A stretch of DNA of 64,000 nt, taken from NCBI RefSeq assembly GCF_014898055.3, contig NW_023601754.1, positions 48,291,013 to 48,355,012 of the forward strand, read 5' to 3'. The first letter of the stretch is position 1. Each line of letters begins with the position of its first letter. The translations under genes and the position numbers were made by a program. The notes beneath the pieces were generated by a model that ran no database searches, had not been told where the DNA came from, and saw only the letters and a list, made by a program, of their open reading frames with translations. Source of the DNA: Talpa occidentalis (taxonomy: Eukaryota; Chordata; Mammalia; Eulipotyphla; Talpidae). Positions 46,812-57,437 of this stretch are shown here, piece by piece.

Positions 46812-47789
46812 TCACCTAATCCCGGTAAGGTTGGGGACTCTTCGCTTCCTCATCCAGGCAGAGCAGAGCCTGGAGACGGTGGTGTTGCGGCTCATGAGCA
46901 GAAAGGGGCTGATGGCAGGAAAACACGCAGAGACCAGGGCGGTGGTGTTCACCATCCACCACCCGGGCTGATGGAGCAGAGCCAAGCACGCGTGGAGGAC
47001 GGAGCACAGGGAGTGGAAGCACACGAAAGTGCCCACCAAGAGGAGGACGTGGCGGGTGGCCCTGGACTCGGCGGACGACCCGGGGGATCCCCGACAGCTG
47101 TGGAGGTGCTGGGCCCGCTGCCTGTGCCTGTGCAGGAAGAGAACCATGGAGCCGCTGGCCCAGACGATGAGCAGGGAGAGCGAGAGCTCGGGGACGACGA
47201 TCAGCAGCGCGAACACCGTCCCGATGACTTTCTCCTGCTCTGGGGGCGGACAGGACCCCCCGTCCCCATCTCTCACCATGCCGTGGCTCTCCCACAGGCC
47301 TGACATGTACAGCACATAGGCGGGAAAGATGAAGTTCACGCACATGGACAGGACCCAGCACAGGGAAATGGAGAGGCTGACGCACCTTGGAGCTTGAAGC
47401 CCAAGGTTTCTCCAGCTCGAGCTCCTGGGGCTTATGGTGACAGCCTGGAAGACGCTGAGGAGGCAGGTGGTGCCGGTGGACACGCTCCTGCCCACCCGCT
47501 GCACGTACAGAAGAAGTCTGCACCCCGACTCCCGGAAGGAATATTTCAACCCCAAAGCCGCCATTGCCTTGGGGACGCCTTTGGACAGAATGAACAAGGA
47601 GTTGGCTGTCGTAAGGTGCGAGCGGATCAAATCTGTGTCCCTCAACCTCCCTCGACTGCGGTACAGGAGGAGGTAACGGTACAGGAGGGAGAGGTTGCCC
47701 AAGATCCCGATGAGAGCCTGGGAGACGGCGAGAATGCCGACCCCCAAATCCCTGGAGGTGATTCTGTGACTCGGCACCTTCTCCTTCAT
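46812..47789 (-). CDS. V1R-6: type-1 vomeronasal receptor of a different subfamily, inverted (325 aa)
   Basis: An open frame with a clear V1R signature: TSRDLGVGILAVSQALIGIL leading into TM1 (11-40), DTDLIRSHLTTANSLFILSK in TM2, GRSVSTGTTCLLSVFQAVTI in TM3, CWVLSMCVNFIFPAYVLYMS in TM4, VVPELSLSLLIVWASGSMV in TM5, RHRQRAQHLHSC, AESRATRHVLLLVGTFVCFH in TM6, and VNTTALVSACFPAISPFLLM in TM7, ending SRLCSAWMRKRR. Cys90 and Cys180 are the expected disulfide pair. Unlike the array copies and most of the family, ECL2 (161-190) has no N-glycosylation sequon. The open frame extends to an ATG at 47948 (53 more codons); I chose 47789 because MKEKVPSHRITSRDLGVG matches the family N-terminus. Its likely promoter is at 50689-50556. 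Confidence 0.93.
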   Translation of the reverse strand: MKEKVPSHRITSRDLGVGILAVSQALIGILGNLSLLYRYLLLYRSRGRLRDTDLIRSHLTTANSLFILSKGVPKAMAALGLKYSFRESGCRLLLYVQRVGRSVSTGTTCLLSVFQAVTISPRSSSWRNLGLQAPRCVSLSISLCWVLSMCVNFIFPAYVLYMSGLWESHGMVRDGDGGSCPPPEQEKVIGTVFALLIVVPELSLSLLIVWASGSMVLFLHRHRQRAQHLHSCRGSPGSSAESRATRHVLLLVGTFVCFHSLCSVLHACLALLHQPGWWMVNTTALVSACFPAISPFLLMSRNTTVSRLCSAWMRKRRVPNLTGIR

Positions 47790-48122
47790 GCTGTGGCAGC
47801 CCTCGTACTTACTACCGAACAGCCTCATTGCCGAGTAGTGACACAAAGGGGGACTGTGGTTTCTTGACTCCCAGGGAGTCCCAAAGACTTCAGGTGGCAT
47901 GAAGAGGTGGAGAAACAGTCCTGACATGTTCATGGAAAAGTTGACCATTCAGAGGGACGAGCTCTTATGGGGCTGAGTCCTGACAAGCGACACCCCATGG
48001 GAAGAGAGCGTTGACACCATATTCACAGTAAAGCCCGGTCCCTAGATACTGGATGAGGGAAACACCTCAGACATCCACTCGTACAGTAAATCAACTCAGC
48101 ACCGATGGCTGACCTAGATGTT
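47790..48122. other. V1R-6 immediate 5' flank / 5'UTR region
   Basis: The V1R-6 frame stays open upstream to 47948, adding MVNFSMNMSGLFLHLFMPPE and more; this is probably untranslated. No other feature seen. Confidence 0.4.
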
Positions 48123-48512
48123 AAAGATTGTTGGGGCCGGCTGCCCTGCAGGGAGCTGGAGTTTTGGAGAGCGCCTGTTTACTCTGCATGCGGAGTCCCA
48201 GGACATTACAAGTTCTGCAAACAGAACTTCTTCCCAGAACTGACTCCTGTTCTCTGAGGACGTGCTGGCTTGTGCGCATGTTCCCCACTAACCAGGAAAG
48301 CTTGTTTTCAGTAGTAACTTATTCATCTTTATAAGAAAAACACAATTGTGTGCTATTTTCTTGTTCCTTTTTTCATCTCTTTAATAAAAGCTCGGGCTGG
48401 GAGAGGGAGAGGCAGAGCTGCTCTCGATGGCTCTCTCCAGCCTCCCCCTTGGGTCTAATCTTCGTTAATGGCAGAGAACTTCCTCGGCTGCCCTGTTTCC
48501 GCGACAAAAGAC
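48123..48512 (+). mobile_element. Solo LTR of an endogenous retrovirus with 6-bp target-site duplication
   Basis: The LTR is 48129-48506 (378 bp), begins TGTTGGGGCC and ends GCGACA, so it has TG...CA termini. AAAGAT (48123-48128) and AAAGAC (48507-48512) are a near-perfect 6-bp duplication, a length typical of beta-retrovirus-like (class II) elements. A TATA-like TTTATAAG is at 48328-48335 and AATAAA at 48383-48388, the expected LTR promoter and poly(A) signals. There is no internal coding sequence, so it is the product of LTR-LTR recombination. It lies in the putative V1R-6 5' intron, in the opposite orientation. Confidence 0.72.
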
Positions 48513-48735
48513 AAAAATGACTTACAGGAAAACACAAAGAGCCTGTTTCTGTGGTCCTAGAAGAAGGGAATATTTATGAGAAAACACAGAACAGTAAACC
48601 ATATCCAGGAAATGATGAAATGAAGCAAAACTGAACAATGTACTCATCCAAAGACACACACACACAGCGAGGGAGAAACACAGAGAGTTTGACAGAGAAA
48701 GAAATGGAGGGAGGAAGGAGAAAAAGAGAAAGAGC

Positions 48736-48736
<1 letters not shown>

Positions 48737-48775
<39 letters not shown>
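48737..48775. repeat. GA dinucleotide microsatellite
   Basis: An (AG)n tract of about 18 repeats, preceded by a purine-rich stretch from 48668 and a short (CA)n near 48656. Confidence 0.95.
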
Positions 48776-48777
<2 letters not shown>

Positions 48778-50555
48778 ACTTCTTTACTGGACAAGGAAAT
48801 CTTACAGGCCACACAATTTAAAAAAAAAAGCAGGAAGCCCTCCCCCCAGAAGCCTCAAGAAGGAGCTAGTACAGTGGATCATTTCTGAGAAACACTTAAA
48901 GGCCCAAACAACAGCAACAACCCCTTTGACCCACTGCACACCCAAACCGCCACCAGCAGCAGGTCAGCCCGAAGCCCACACCAAGGGCACGAAGCACCAC
49001 CTTTGGGCAAGAAAGGGAAGGCGGTGCTCAGCCACTGCCGCTGCTCTGTGTGTTCAAATTGGGCCGAACGTTTTGAAAACCCGCGTGGGGGGCTCCCCTG
49101 TGCACCCTGTGATCTCCTGAGCCAGCAGCTTCTCCCGGGGTGCCCGTGACAGACAGCGGGCGCTGACCTCGTGGGCAGTGTTGCGGGATTTACTCGCCAG
49201 CGTCACTCAGGACCCCCTACGCGACCCCCAGACCCAAAGTCCTCTGGCCCCAGCAGCGAAGCCGTGAGCTAGAGTGGGGGGCTCCTCTCGCCATGCGCTG
49301 TGCAGAGGGGCCAGCCGGCTTGCATGGTTCCGAAGGCGAGGTCTGGGGGTGGAAGGCCCGGCGCCAGCATTCAGAGTGGGTGGACCCACTCAAGAGACAG
49401 CCAAAGTGCGCCCCCCGCCCCCACTCCCGCGCCCCGTGCAGACTCCCCAGGGGTCCCCGCACTTCCTGCAGCAGAGTGCCCCCGGCCCTGACAAGAGGGG
49501 CCCGGAGCACGTCGAGGGGAGAGGTGACAACCTCCTCTTTCTGGATCTGGGATTTTGCGGGTGTTCTGTGATGAGGTCCCGCCAGTGTGCGTGTCTCCTA
49601 CCCCCCACCCCCACCGCGTGTCTTGATGTAACCGACTCACCTCCCAGGGCACGGGGCAGGGCCGGCCCGGGTCTGTAGGGGCGCCTGCGGGCAGCCAGGT
49701 CACGCCCGCCGTGGCTGTGGCGCCTGCGGGCCTGTCAGGAGTCACAGCCCTGCACCCCGATCTTCCCGCCTCCGCTGCGGCATTTATGACCGGACACGCC
49801 GGAGAGGGCACAGCGGGCCTGTGGCCGGGTGGCAGCGGCAGCCAGCCTGCCCTGGCGTCTCGGGCCCTGCGTGCGTCCGGCTCCTGGCTGAGGGCGGTGC
49901 CGAGACCCGCACCTGGTCCCCGGCGGCGTGGCCGGCAGACCCCTGAGGACAGAGGGAATGTCTCCACCAGCAGGGAGCCGCGTCTGCCGGGAGCTGCCCC
50001 CACACAGCGCGGCTGACTGCACAGCTCGGGGCCTGCCTCTGCCAGGAGTCCCGACAGTGACCCTGGACCCAGCTCGCCTGTGCTGCCCAGGCCGCCCGAG
50101 CCCAGCCTTACAAAGTGGCCGGCCTTGGGCCCCTCCGCCCCGCGGGAGCAGCTGCCTCCTGGCACCCCCAGGGCTCTGCAGACAGGATGTCAGCCCCGCA
50201 GGACCCCCAGTCTCTCCCTCCAGAAACACACTCAGTGCGCGGCTTCTGCACAGGACCAGGGGGCTCTGACGTGCCTCCCCCGTCTCCCGTGCTGAAGGGG
50301 AAGGTGTCAGACGCCCCCTAAATGCTGCAGTCCCCCTGTGACCCTGCAGAAGTGAGGGGTGTGGAACTGGCCCCACACTTCGCTCCTGCTCCACCAGGAG
50401 GGCCTGGCGAAGGCTACCTCTGAGCACAGCGGCGCAATGGGCTGACTAGATCCTTCCTCCTCGCCCCCTGAGCTCCCCCGGGAGGAGGCCCCACCACCCC
50501 ACCAGGCCTGCACTGCCCCTCGGTTTTCACCTGCGATCCCCACTGCCTCCTCTCA
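48776..50555. other. GC-rich putative V1R-6 5' intron, no gene recognised
   Basis: High GC, with long overlapping frames on both strands (for example 50165-49371 minus) that show no domain or family resemblance. Between the V1R-6 CDS and its proposed exon 1. Confidence 0.4.
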
Positions 50556-50689
50556 CTGCGGACGCTGCTCCAGGCTGACCTGGCCCGGGGTGCTCCGTGC
50601 CTGGGCTGTGTCAGGACGCTGGCGCCTGGCAGGCTTGGCTATATGGTCTGCAAAGCTCTGACCTCACCTCCCCTGGAGCTGCAATTATC
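50556..50689 (-). promoter_or_regulatory. V1R-6 putative promoter and exon 1
   Basis: On the minus strand, GATAATTGCAGCTCC (50689-50675) matches the V1R-1 promoter (GATAATTGCAGCTCT). A TATA-like CATATAG follows at about 50645-50639, 45 bp further, the distance seen in the array. A donor CA|GTGAGA follows about 83 nt after the TATA-like box, at about 50556, against 76-79 nt in the array. The CDS starts about 2.8 kb downstream. Same order, strand and spacing for an unrelated subfamily member suggests a shared, constrained V1R promoter. Confidence 0.5.
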
Positions 50690-52211
50690 CCCTCCCCAGA
50701 GGCCCTGAGGGCAGAGGCCTGGGACCTGAGCACAACACATCAGACACCTGTCCGGGGACCCAGAATAAGGCCCACATTGCCATCAGCCCTCGAGAGCAAA
50801 ACTGTCCTAACGCTCAGTCAGTTCCTAGTGACCCAACATGCGAGTTCTTGTGAATTTCTCCTGAGAGACCCTTGGCAATGGGGAGACTCTCTCCATGCCT
50901 CAGAGCCCTAAGGCAGAGGGGCCCCGGGACGGAGGGTAGAATCGGGGCCCACGGGCCAGAGAGCGAAGTAGGAACTTGACCTGGTGGGCAGAGAAAAGGG
51001 CCTGAATTGGATCAAAGCCAAATGCCGGGAATTCAAAGCTGTTTCAAAAGCCGAGCCACGGTCCACGACGCGGTGAGGCTGGATGTGACCATCACGGAGG
51101 AGGGGTCGCGGAAGGTCCAGGGCCCCAGAGGGAGCTTGGGCCGAGGGCCCTGGGGAACAACAAGTGTCCACCCAGCCGGCCAGCGAGTGAGGGCAGCAGA
51201 GAGCCTGGGGCCGGCGGCTGTGCTCAGGGTGCCGCTGAGGGCCGGGTGCGAGGACAGCCGGGGGTCCTGGGCGCAGCTGCACAGAGCCCGCCCCTGCCAG
51301 CACTGGGCAGGGACACCAGGGGACGCTCCCAGCGACGTGCGCAGCGGCTCCGTCAGTCCGTGAGACACCGCTGCTCTGCCTGTTGGGAAAAGCATCAACT
51401 GCCAGAAATGACCCTCAGCCTGCCCAGAGGGCACTGCCAAGACACAGGCCCTGGGCACGGCCAAGACGGGGAGACCCCAGCGCCTGGACCCTGCCACTGG
51501 GACAAGAGAGCGGGTGTGGTTGAGAGTCTGGTTGCTGCTTGCAAGTGACAGGGCAGGACCATGGGGTGCGGAGCCCCACTTTGGGTTTGCACGGAACAGG
51601 ATTCCTAGCAGAGTCTAGGGGCCCCGGTTCACAGCCACGTCCTACCCCTATCCTTAGGATGTGGAAGGATCCCCGGTGTCCATGGAGGATGAGAAGAGAA
51701 AGAAAACGGTCCAGACAGTGGAATATTATTTAGCCCTAAAAGCGAAGGAATTAGAGGAAATGCTGCAAACTGCAGACCCCGAGACAGGTCCTAGGAACCA
51801 GGCGCAGAGGACGAGACTGTCCAGTTCCACCTCAGCGGGAGCTGACATGGTGGATGCGGAGCTGGATGCGGAAGGTGGGGCCCGGGCTGGGGAGCTTGGA
51901 GGGGCTGGTGTTTTGTGGGAAAAGAGGGTCTGGTTCCCACGAGGAAGAGCGATCTGGACATGACGGTGGCGGTAAGAACACAAGACGTGGTTCGTTTAAG
52001 CACTAAACAACTCTGCACTGAAAACAGGTCAACCAAAGTGACATCTAAGCTGTGGTTATATTTGCATTTCTGCAGAACAAGGGAAGAGCCACAAGTTTCC
52101 ATGTGCCCCTCGGCCACCTGTGGTCTCCTTTGCAGAAGTGACCATCTAGTTTCTCTCCATCTTTAACCGGGTTGCTTATTTATTTTTTATTTTTTATTTT
52201 CATTTTTATTT
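50690..52211. other. Non-array island, nothing recognised
   Basis: No recognised gene. The stretch near 51661-51780 (GAATATTATTTAGCCCTAAAA) resembles a diverged L1 3'-region piece, but is too short to assign firmly. Confidence 0.35.
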
Positions 52212-52455
52212 TATCAAAGATTTATTTATTCATGCATACAAGAACCAGGTACAGAGCAGATGTGCGGGAGGGTGAGAGGATTCACCAGAGACGGAGCGGG
52301 GCAGATTGACTGAAATCCACTGCTGAGGGGAGCAGCGGGCGAGACAGGAGAGGTCTGCGGCGCCATGTAGGTAGCTCCCTGGCCAGCGGGGATCGAACCC
52401 GCTCTGCAGACAGCTTCACAGCGCTGTGCTCAAATACCTGTGCACCAGGGAGGCC
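52212..52455 (-). mobile_element. tRNA-derived SINE at the array re-entry point
   Basis: From TATCAAAGATTTATTTATTC to TGCACCAGGGAGGCC, with the B box complement GGGATCGAACCCG. It sits directly beside the breakpoint where array sequence resumes. Confidence 0.88.
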
Positions 52456-52470
52456 CTATTTTTATTATTG

Positions 52471-52678
52471 AGTTTGCCATTTCTGTGTTTCAGACTTAAC
52501 CGCTTCCTTGTAAAGAAATTCTGATTCAATAAATCTGCGCCTCCTGAGCGAGTGTCCTCACCACAATTGGAGCCCTAGACCCTGCCACGTCTGGCTGTGT
52601 CCTTAAGGTCAAGTCCTGCCCACAGCCCACTGGAGGTGAGTTTGACACTTGTGTGTGCATTTCAGACTTAACCGCTTC
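52471..52678. repeat. Partial 172-bp tandem duplication marking the array breakpoint
   Basis: TTCAGACTTAACCGCTTC occurs at 52489-52506 and again at 52661-52678, 172 bp apart. After the first copy the sequence jumps back to CTTGTAAAGAAATTCTG, which in intact units lies before it. Short homology (CTT) is present at the join. Array homology continues from here to the window end. Confidence 0.8.
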
Positions 52679-52862
52679 TCAGAAGTCCATGGTATTTTCT
52701 TCCAGCCAGCAGGAGGACTGTTCATGGAGACGTGATTTTCTCCTGCTGTGGGGAAGGTTTGAGGGGGATGTGGCCCCAGTTGCTTCATTTTGCTTTTGTT
52801 TCCCTTGCTGGGATCAGTCCCCAAACACATCTCCGAGCCTGATCGCGACGGCATCGATCTAT

Positions 52863-53032
52863 GTTTTCTTCCCTGGAGTTTACGGTCTCAGGTCCTCCAC
52901 CCAATGTTTATTCCATTTTGTGTTCATGTTCATGGTGGTGGGAGCATGTGCGCCAGCTCCACTCTGCTGTGCGAGGTTGTCCAGTTTCCCCAACTCTGTC
53001 TGTGGGAAACTGTCTCCCTGTCTTGTAAGCTA
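52863..53032 (-). repeat. Ancient L1 ORF2 3'-end relic (spacer before V1R-7)
   Basis: Paralogous to 13345-13515. Confidence 0.62.
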
Positions 53033-53640
53033 TCGGTTTCTGTGCTGTAAATGTCCTCCACGTGAGTGTGCTCTCTTTCCAGACACTCACAGGCGTTTGT
53101 CCATGAGCTGAAACTAAAATCCACAGGCAGTAAAAGTAGGTTCCTGTAGCGATTTCTGTATCGCAAGTTCACTGCAGCGATTGCAAGAGCCAAGAGGTGA
53201 CAGAGCCCACAGCTGATGAACTGACCAGGAAGCCGTCAGGCCAAGGCCGAGAGCACCATGTGGTTCCTAGGTGGGAAAAAGAGGGGTGAGTTCTGGGGGA
53301 ACAGACCGGCAGACGCCGGGACTACCTAGACACTACCTGGGAACATAGACAAGGGCGGATCCCACTCATGTGACCCCCTTAGCATCCGGATCCTAATTTT
53401 GCAGTCGCTGAGGGGAAGGGAGACCCTGGGCTGTGATGGCGGTGCGGGCCCCGGGCCTTGTTGCATTGGGTTGGGGCCCAGACACCTGCTTTGGCCACAG
53501 CCCCCAGGGCTCGTGGCTGTGAGCAGTGAAGGGAGCTCCAGTGGCCGCGACGGGATCGTGCTGGGGAAGAGAACTCTGCAGTGGAATCCATGGGCTCCCT
53601 CCCCTCATCATCTTGTCGCCTGTCTATCCCGCTTCTGCCA

Positions 53641-53912
53641 TTTATTTATTTATTAAGATTTATTTATTTATGCATACAAGAGCTGGGGTATAGGCCAGAG
53701 ATGCAGGGGTGAGAGGATCCGCCAGAGACAGAGCGGGGAACAGAACAGGCACTGACTGCAATACACTGCTAAGGGGAGCAGCGGGTGAGTCAGGAGAGGG
53801 CTGCCTCGCCATGTGGGTTTCTCCCTGGCCGACCAGAGTTTGAACTCATGCTGCAGAGGCTGTGGATCACTTCACAGTGCGGTGCATAACCCCTTGTGCC
53901 ACCAGGGAGGCC
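53641..53912 (-). mobile_element. tRNA-derived SINE in spacer before V1R-7
   Basis: Paralogous to the copies at 14129, 27543 and 34831, ending CACCAGGGAGGCC before CTAAGTGAGTCTCAATTG. Confidence 0.9.
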
Positions 53913-54552
53913 CTAAGTGAGTCTCAATTGTGTTCTCTTTGGATACCCGTAAAGTATCAGCCCCCATGTAGCCCCAGGCATCTCCCCCACTTTCGACCCC
54001 AGACACCACCGTGCTGCTCCCTCCATGATGTGCTCCTCATGTTCCCCCTCCCTCCTGAGCCTCCTGGTCTGTGTGCCTCAGCACCTGCACAGGTCACTAG
54101 GACTCCCTGCCTGGGCACCAGCCCCCAAGTCCCCAGAGCGCCCTCTCCGCCGCATGCTGAGCCCTCTCTGCCATCCGGCCTCCTGCCAACCACTCACATG
54201 GCCACCGCCAGCCCTCCTGCATCTGTGTTCATGCAGAGCCCACCGTCTGCCTCCTCCCTGACCTGCTCTCCACCCAGTTCAGCAGCCCCAAGTCTACGGA
54301 CCCTAACTCGGGCCTAGACTCCCTCGAGAACCCACTGAATCTTGGACCTGCCACCCTGCCACCTTGACTCCTGGGGGTGAACCTCTCAGTGAGCAGAGCC
54401 CCTCCGGGCCGCCCCTCCTCTGCAGACTCCAGGCTGTCCTGTTTATTCTGGGGCTCCTCCCAGGAGCTCTGATGCCCCCAGCGCCCAGGGAATCAGAGTC
54501 TCCCCAACGCCCCAATCTCTGGACAGCTGCTAAGGACTCAGAAGTTGTTCTT

Positions 54553-54758
54553 GGCAATTAGCAGCAGAAACAATTTTCACGACTCTTCTGAGCTCCCAGG
54601 CCTGTCGCTGCCCGGGCAGCTCCGGGGGACCCGATAATTGCGGGTCTGACGGGGAGTGGGTCCCAGCGGCACACACTATATTCTGGGGTGCACTGGGCCC
54701 GGCACAAGGACACAGGATGAGCCCTTCCTGAGCACAGCGCCTGGGCGGCAAGAAGCCG
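54553..54758 (+). promoter_or_regulatory. V1R-7 promoter and putative non-coding exon 1
   Basis: GGCAATTAGC near 54553, GATAATTGC at 54633-54641, CTATATT at 54676-54682, donor CG|GTGAGT with GT at 54759. Virtually identical to the V1R-2 module. Confidence 0.6.
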
Positions 54759-55703
54759 GTGAGTCTGCTCTGTGCTCACGGGGGCGGGTGGGGAAGGAGG
54801 ACAGGGGTGCAGGAGGGACACGGGCAGGAGGGGACCCGCTCCTGGAGCACAGCCGGAGCAGATATCTCCCAGGCTAGTGAAGACAGCGGGGTGCAGGCCC
54901 CCACCCTGAGGGCGCCTGGTGTCTGGCTCGGGCTCCACAGGCCCAGGGGGCTGCAGGTGCAGGCAGCCCAGGAGCACCCTGACTCCCCTGACCTCAGCGT
55001 GGAGGATCTGGGGCTCCTGCTGTTCAGCCTCCTTAGCAGGAGTCCTGGCCATGCCCAGGGCCATGGGGCATCTAGGGGCCTCCCTGCTGGTGAGACAGGG
55101 CCAGGGGCTCCACGGGCTCTGGTCCTGGCAGAAAGCCCTTCTAAGAGCCAGTGGGGAGGAGACGGTCCCCGACACGGAGGGTGAGGGATGCAGCGGGCTG
55201 CGTCCATGGGTCCCCACTGTGGAGAGACTTTCCTCCTAAATGTAGGGACAGCAGCACTGTAGGAAAATAAAGCTGCGGGCTGCAGACGTTTTCAGGCTGA
55301 AGAGTGTCCTGTCCCATCTCTGCCGCTGTCCATGTGATAACCCCGTCACTCTGGGCACCAGTCCCGCCTCGGCAGGTCTGTGTCTGCTCCTTCCCCTTCA
55401 CGCACGCTCTGGCCTCATGACCGGCCGTCCTGGGACCCAGCCCTGCAGCTCAGGTGCCAACAGCTAATGGCTGAGGTTGGTGACCAGGAGCCGCACCTCT
55501 CTGTGCTCTCTTCTGAGGCTGCACTTCTCGCCCTGGTGCTCGGGCGCGCAGCTCCTGGAGGGGCCCGAGGCTCTGCTGTGCTCCTGCCGTCCTGCCGCTC
55601 TGCACCTGCCAGGCTCACAGAGAGCCCAGGACACCCTGTAGCCCATGGTGGGGGCTCCCTGGTCTCTGTAGCTTTAGCAAAGTGTAAAACTGACTCAGAT
55701 ATT

Positions 55704-55969
55704 GAGCCATCCTGGTGGCGCAGCGGTTGAGCGCTGAGTTGCGAAACTGCTCGTAGCCTCTGTAGCATCGGTTCGACACTGGCCGCAGGTGAGGGTCGCA
55801 CATGGGGCTCAGACCTCTCCTCTCGCCCACTGTTCCCCTCAGCCATGTGTTTCGTCAGTCTGCCTGTTCTGCTCCCCGCTCTGGCTCTGGTGAATTCTCT
55901 CACCCTCCCCCGCTTCTGACTGTACCCAGTGCTTGTATAATAAATAGATAAATAAATCTTTAAAAAAAA
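55704..55969 (+). mobile_element. tRNA-derived SINE in V1R-7 5' intron
   Basis: GAGCCATCCTGGTGGCGCAG head, flanked by GACTCAGATATT and GAGTAAGATATT; paralogous to the copy at 16191. Confidence 0.9.
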
Positions 55970-56498
55970 TGAGTAAGATATTAGATCAAAAATAAGTGGA
56001 AATTTGTCACTAGCAAAGTTAAACCAAGTGCCACGACTCTCACCAGTAGTGACAAAATACACAGTCAAATCTAGCTGTGATTTACCTGGAGACCGGCTGA
56101 GGGGCCCCTGTGAGTGTGGGTCCAGTGTCCTGTGTTGTCCCCGCCCAGCCAGGTGCAGCTCTCCTCTCGGCCCGAACCGAGGAATGAGTCTGGAGAACCA
56201 GGATCCCCTGTGTGCCTGTGCGCCCTCCTCTTCACGGGGTCTGGAGAGGGCCGCCTCAGGAGTCGTGAGGAAGGAAGTTACCTTGCCTGGGGCACGTCAG
56301 AGCCGTGAGTCCTGGTTGTCCGTTCAGCCACTGAAAGTCTCGAAAGGATGAGCGCCTTGACGTGAACATGTCAGAGCGGGAGCTGTGCTGGGAGGGGAGG
56401 TCAGGGCTGCACCTGCCATGATCCAGGAGCCTGAGCCTCGGGTTCCTGGACAGGGTCCTCCTGCTCAGAAGGCCCACGTCAGCCTGGGAACTGGCAGG

Positions 56499-57437
56499 AT
56501 GGACGCCAGGCATTTGGCCGTACAAATGATTTTCTTCTTACAAATTGTGCTCGGGCTTCTGGGGAACCTCTCTCTCCTTTCCCATCACCTCTTTGTCTCT
56601 CTCACTGGCTGTCGGCCGAGGGCCACCGATTTTATTGTCAAGAACCTGATTGTGGCCAATTGCCTGGTCCTCATGTCGAGTGGAATCTGCTATCCAGTGA
56701 CGTTCTTTGGGGAGATCCCCATCCTCAACGATTTTGGATGCAGATTTTGCCATTATGCGCGACAGGTGGGCAGGGGCATGTCCATCAGCACCACCTGCCT
56801 CCTGAGTGTGGTCCAGGCCGTCACCATCAGCCCCTGGCGCTGCAGGGGGGCAGGGCTGAGAGGGAAACCTCCCAAGTGCGTCCTGCCCTGCATTGCCCTG
56901 TGCTGGGTCCTGAGCCTGCTGGTAAATTCCATCATTGCCGTATTCATGTCTAGCAGTTTCAGTGACAAAAATGACACAAGCAGGAAAAGGTATGGACAGT
57001 GTTCCTCTGTTCGTCACGACCCAGCCAGAGACTTCTTATATGGGGCTTTACTCTCCTTCCCGGAGGTTGTGTTTTTTGTGACCATGGTCGGGTCCAGCGG
57101 CTCCATGGTCTACACCCTGTCCCGGCACAGGCAGCGGGTCCGTCACCTTCACGGGTTCACCTCATCAACGTCCTCCCCCGAGTCTAGGGCCACTCACACC
57201 ATCCTGCTCCTGGTGAGCACCTTCATCTGCTTTAACATCATTTCCTCCGTGTTGAAGATTGTTGTGTCTCTTATGTATAATCCCGACTGGTTCCTTTTTA
57301 ACATCAATACAGTAATCACGCTGTCTTTCCCGACTCTCTGTCCTTTTCTGCTCTTGAGCCAGGAATACAAGGTGTCCCTGCTGTGCTCTGCCCGGATGAG
57401 GAATAGTAAATGCCACAAACCCTTGAGAGACATGTAA
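56499..57437 (+). CDS. V1R-7: type-1 vomeronasal receptor, intact (312 aa)
   Basis: Full-length open frame closest to V1R-3: it shares PARDFLYG-type sequence before TM5, FNIISSVLKIVVSLMYN in TM6 and the EYKVSLLCSARMRNSK C-terminus ending PLRDM. It differs in MIFFLQIVLGLLGN (Leu in place of the third Phe of TM1), the normal GCRFCHYARQVGRG, IIAVFMSSSFSDKNDTS in ECL2, MVGSSGS after TM5 and HGFTSSTSSPE in ICL3. In TM2/ECL1 it has VLMSSGICYPVTFFGEIPIL like V1R-1, so different segments resemble different paralogues. Upstream in-frame ATG at 56418. Confidence 0.95.
   Translation: MDARHLAVQMIFFLQIVLGLLGNLSLLSHHLFVSLTGCRPRATDFIVKNLIVANCLVLMSSGICYPVTFFGEIPILNDFGCRFCHYARQVGRGMSISTTCLLSVVQAVTISPWRCRGAGLRGKPPKCVLPCIALCWVLSLLVNSIIAVFMSSSFSDKNDTSRKRYGQCSSVRHDPARDFLYGALLSFPEVVFFVTMVGSSGSMVYTLSRHRQRVRHLHGFTSSTSSPESRATHTILLLVSTFICFNIISSVLKIVVSLMYNPDWFLFNINTVITLSFPTLCPFLLLSQEYKVSLLCSARMRNSKCHKPLRDM

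Noticed and set aside
49371..50427. Overlapping long minus-strand frames (264 and 230 codons)
   Set aside because: Both overlap each other and plus-strand frames in a high-GC stretch; Arg/Pro/Gly-rich composition typical of chance frames.
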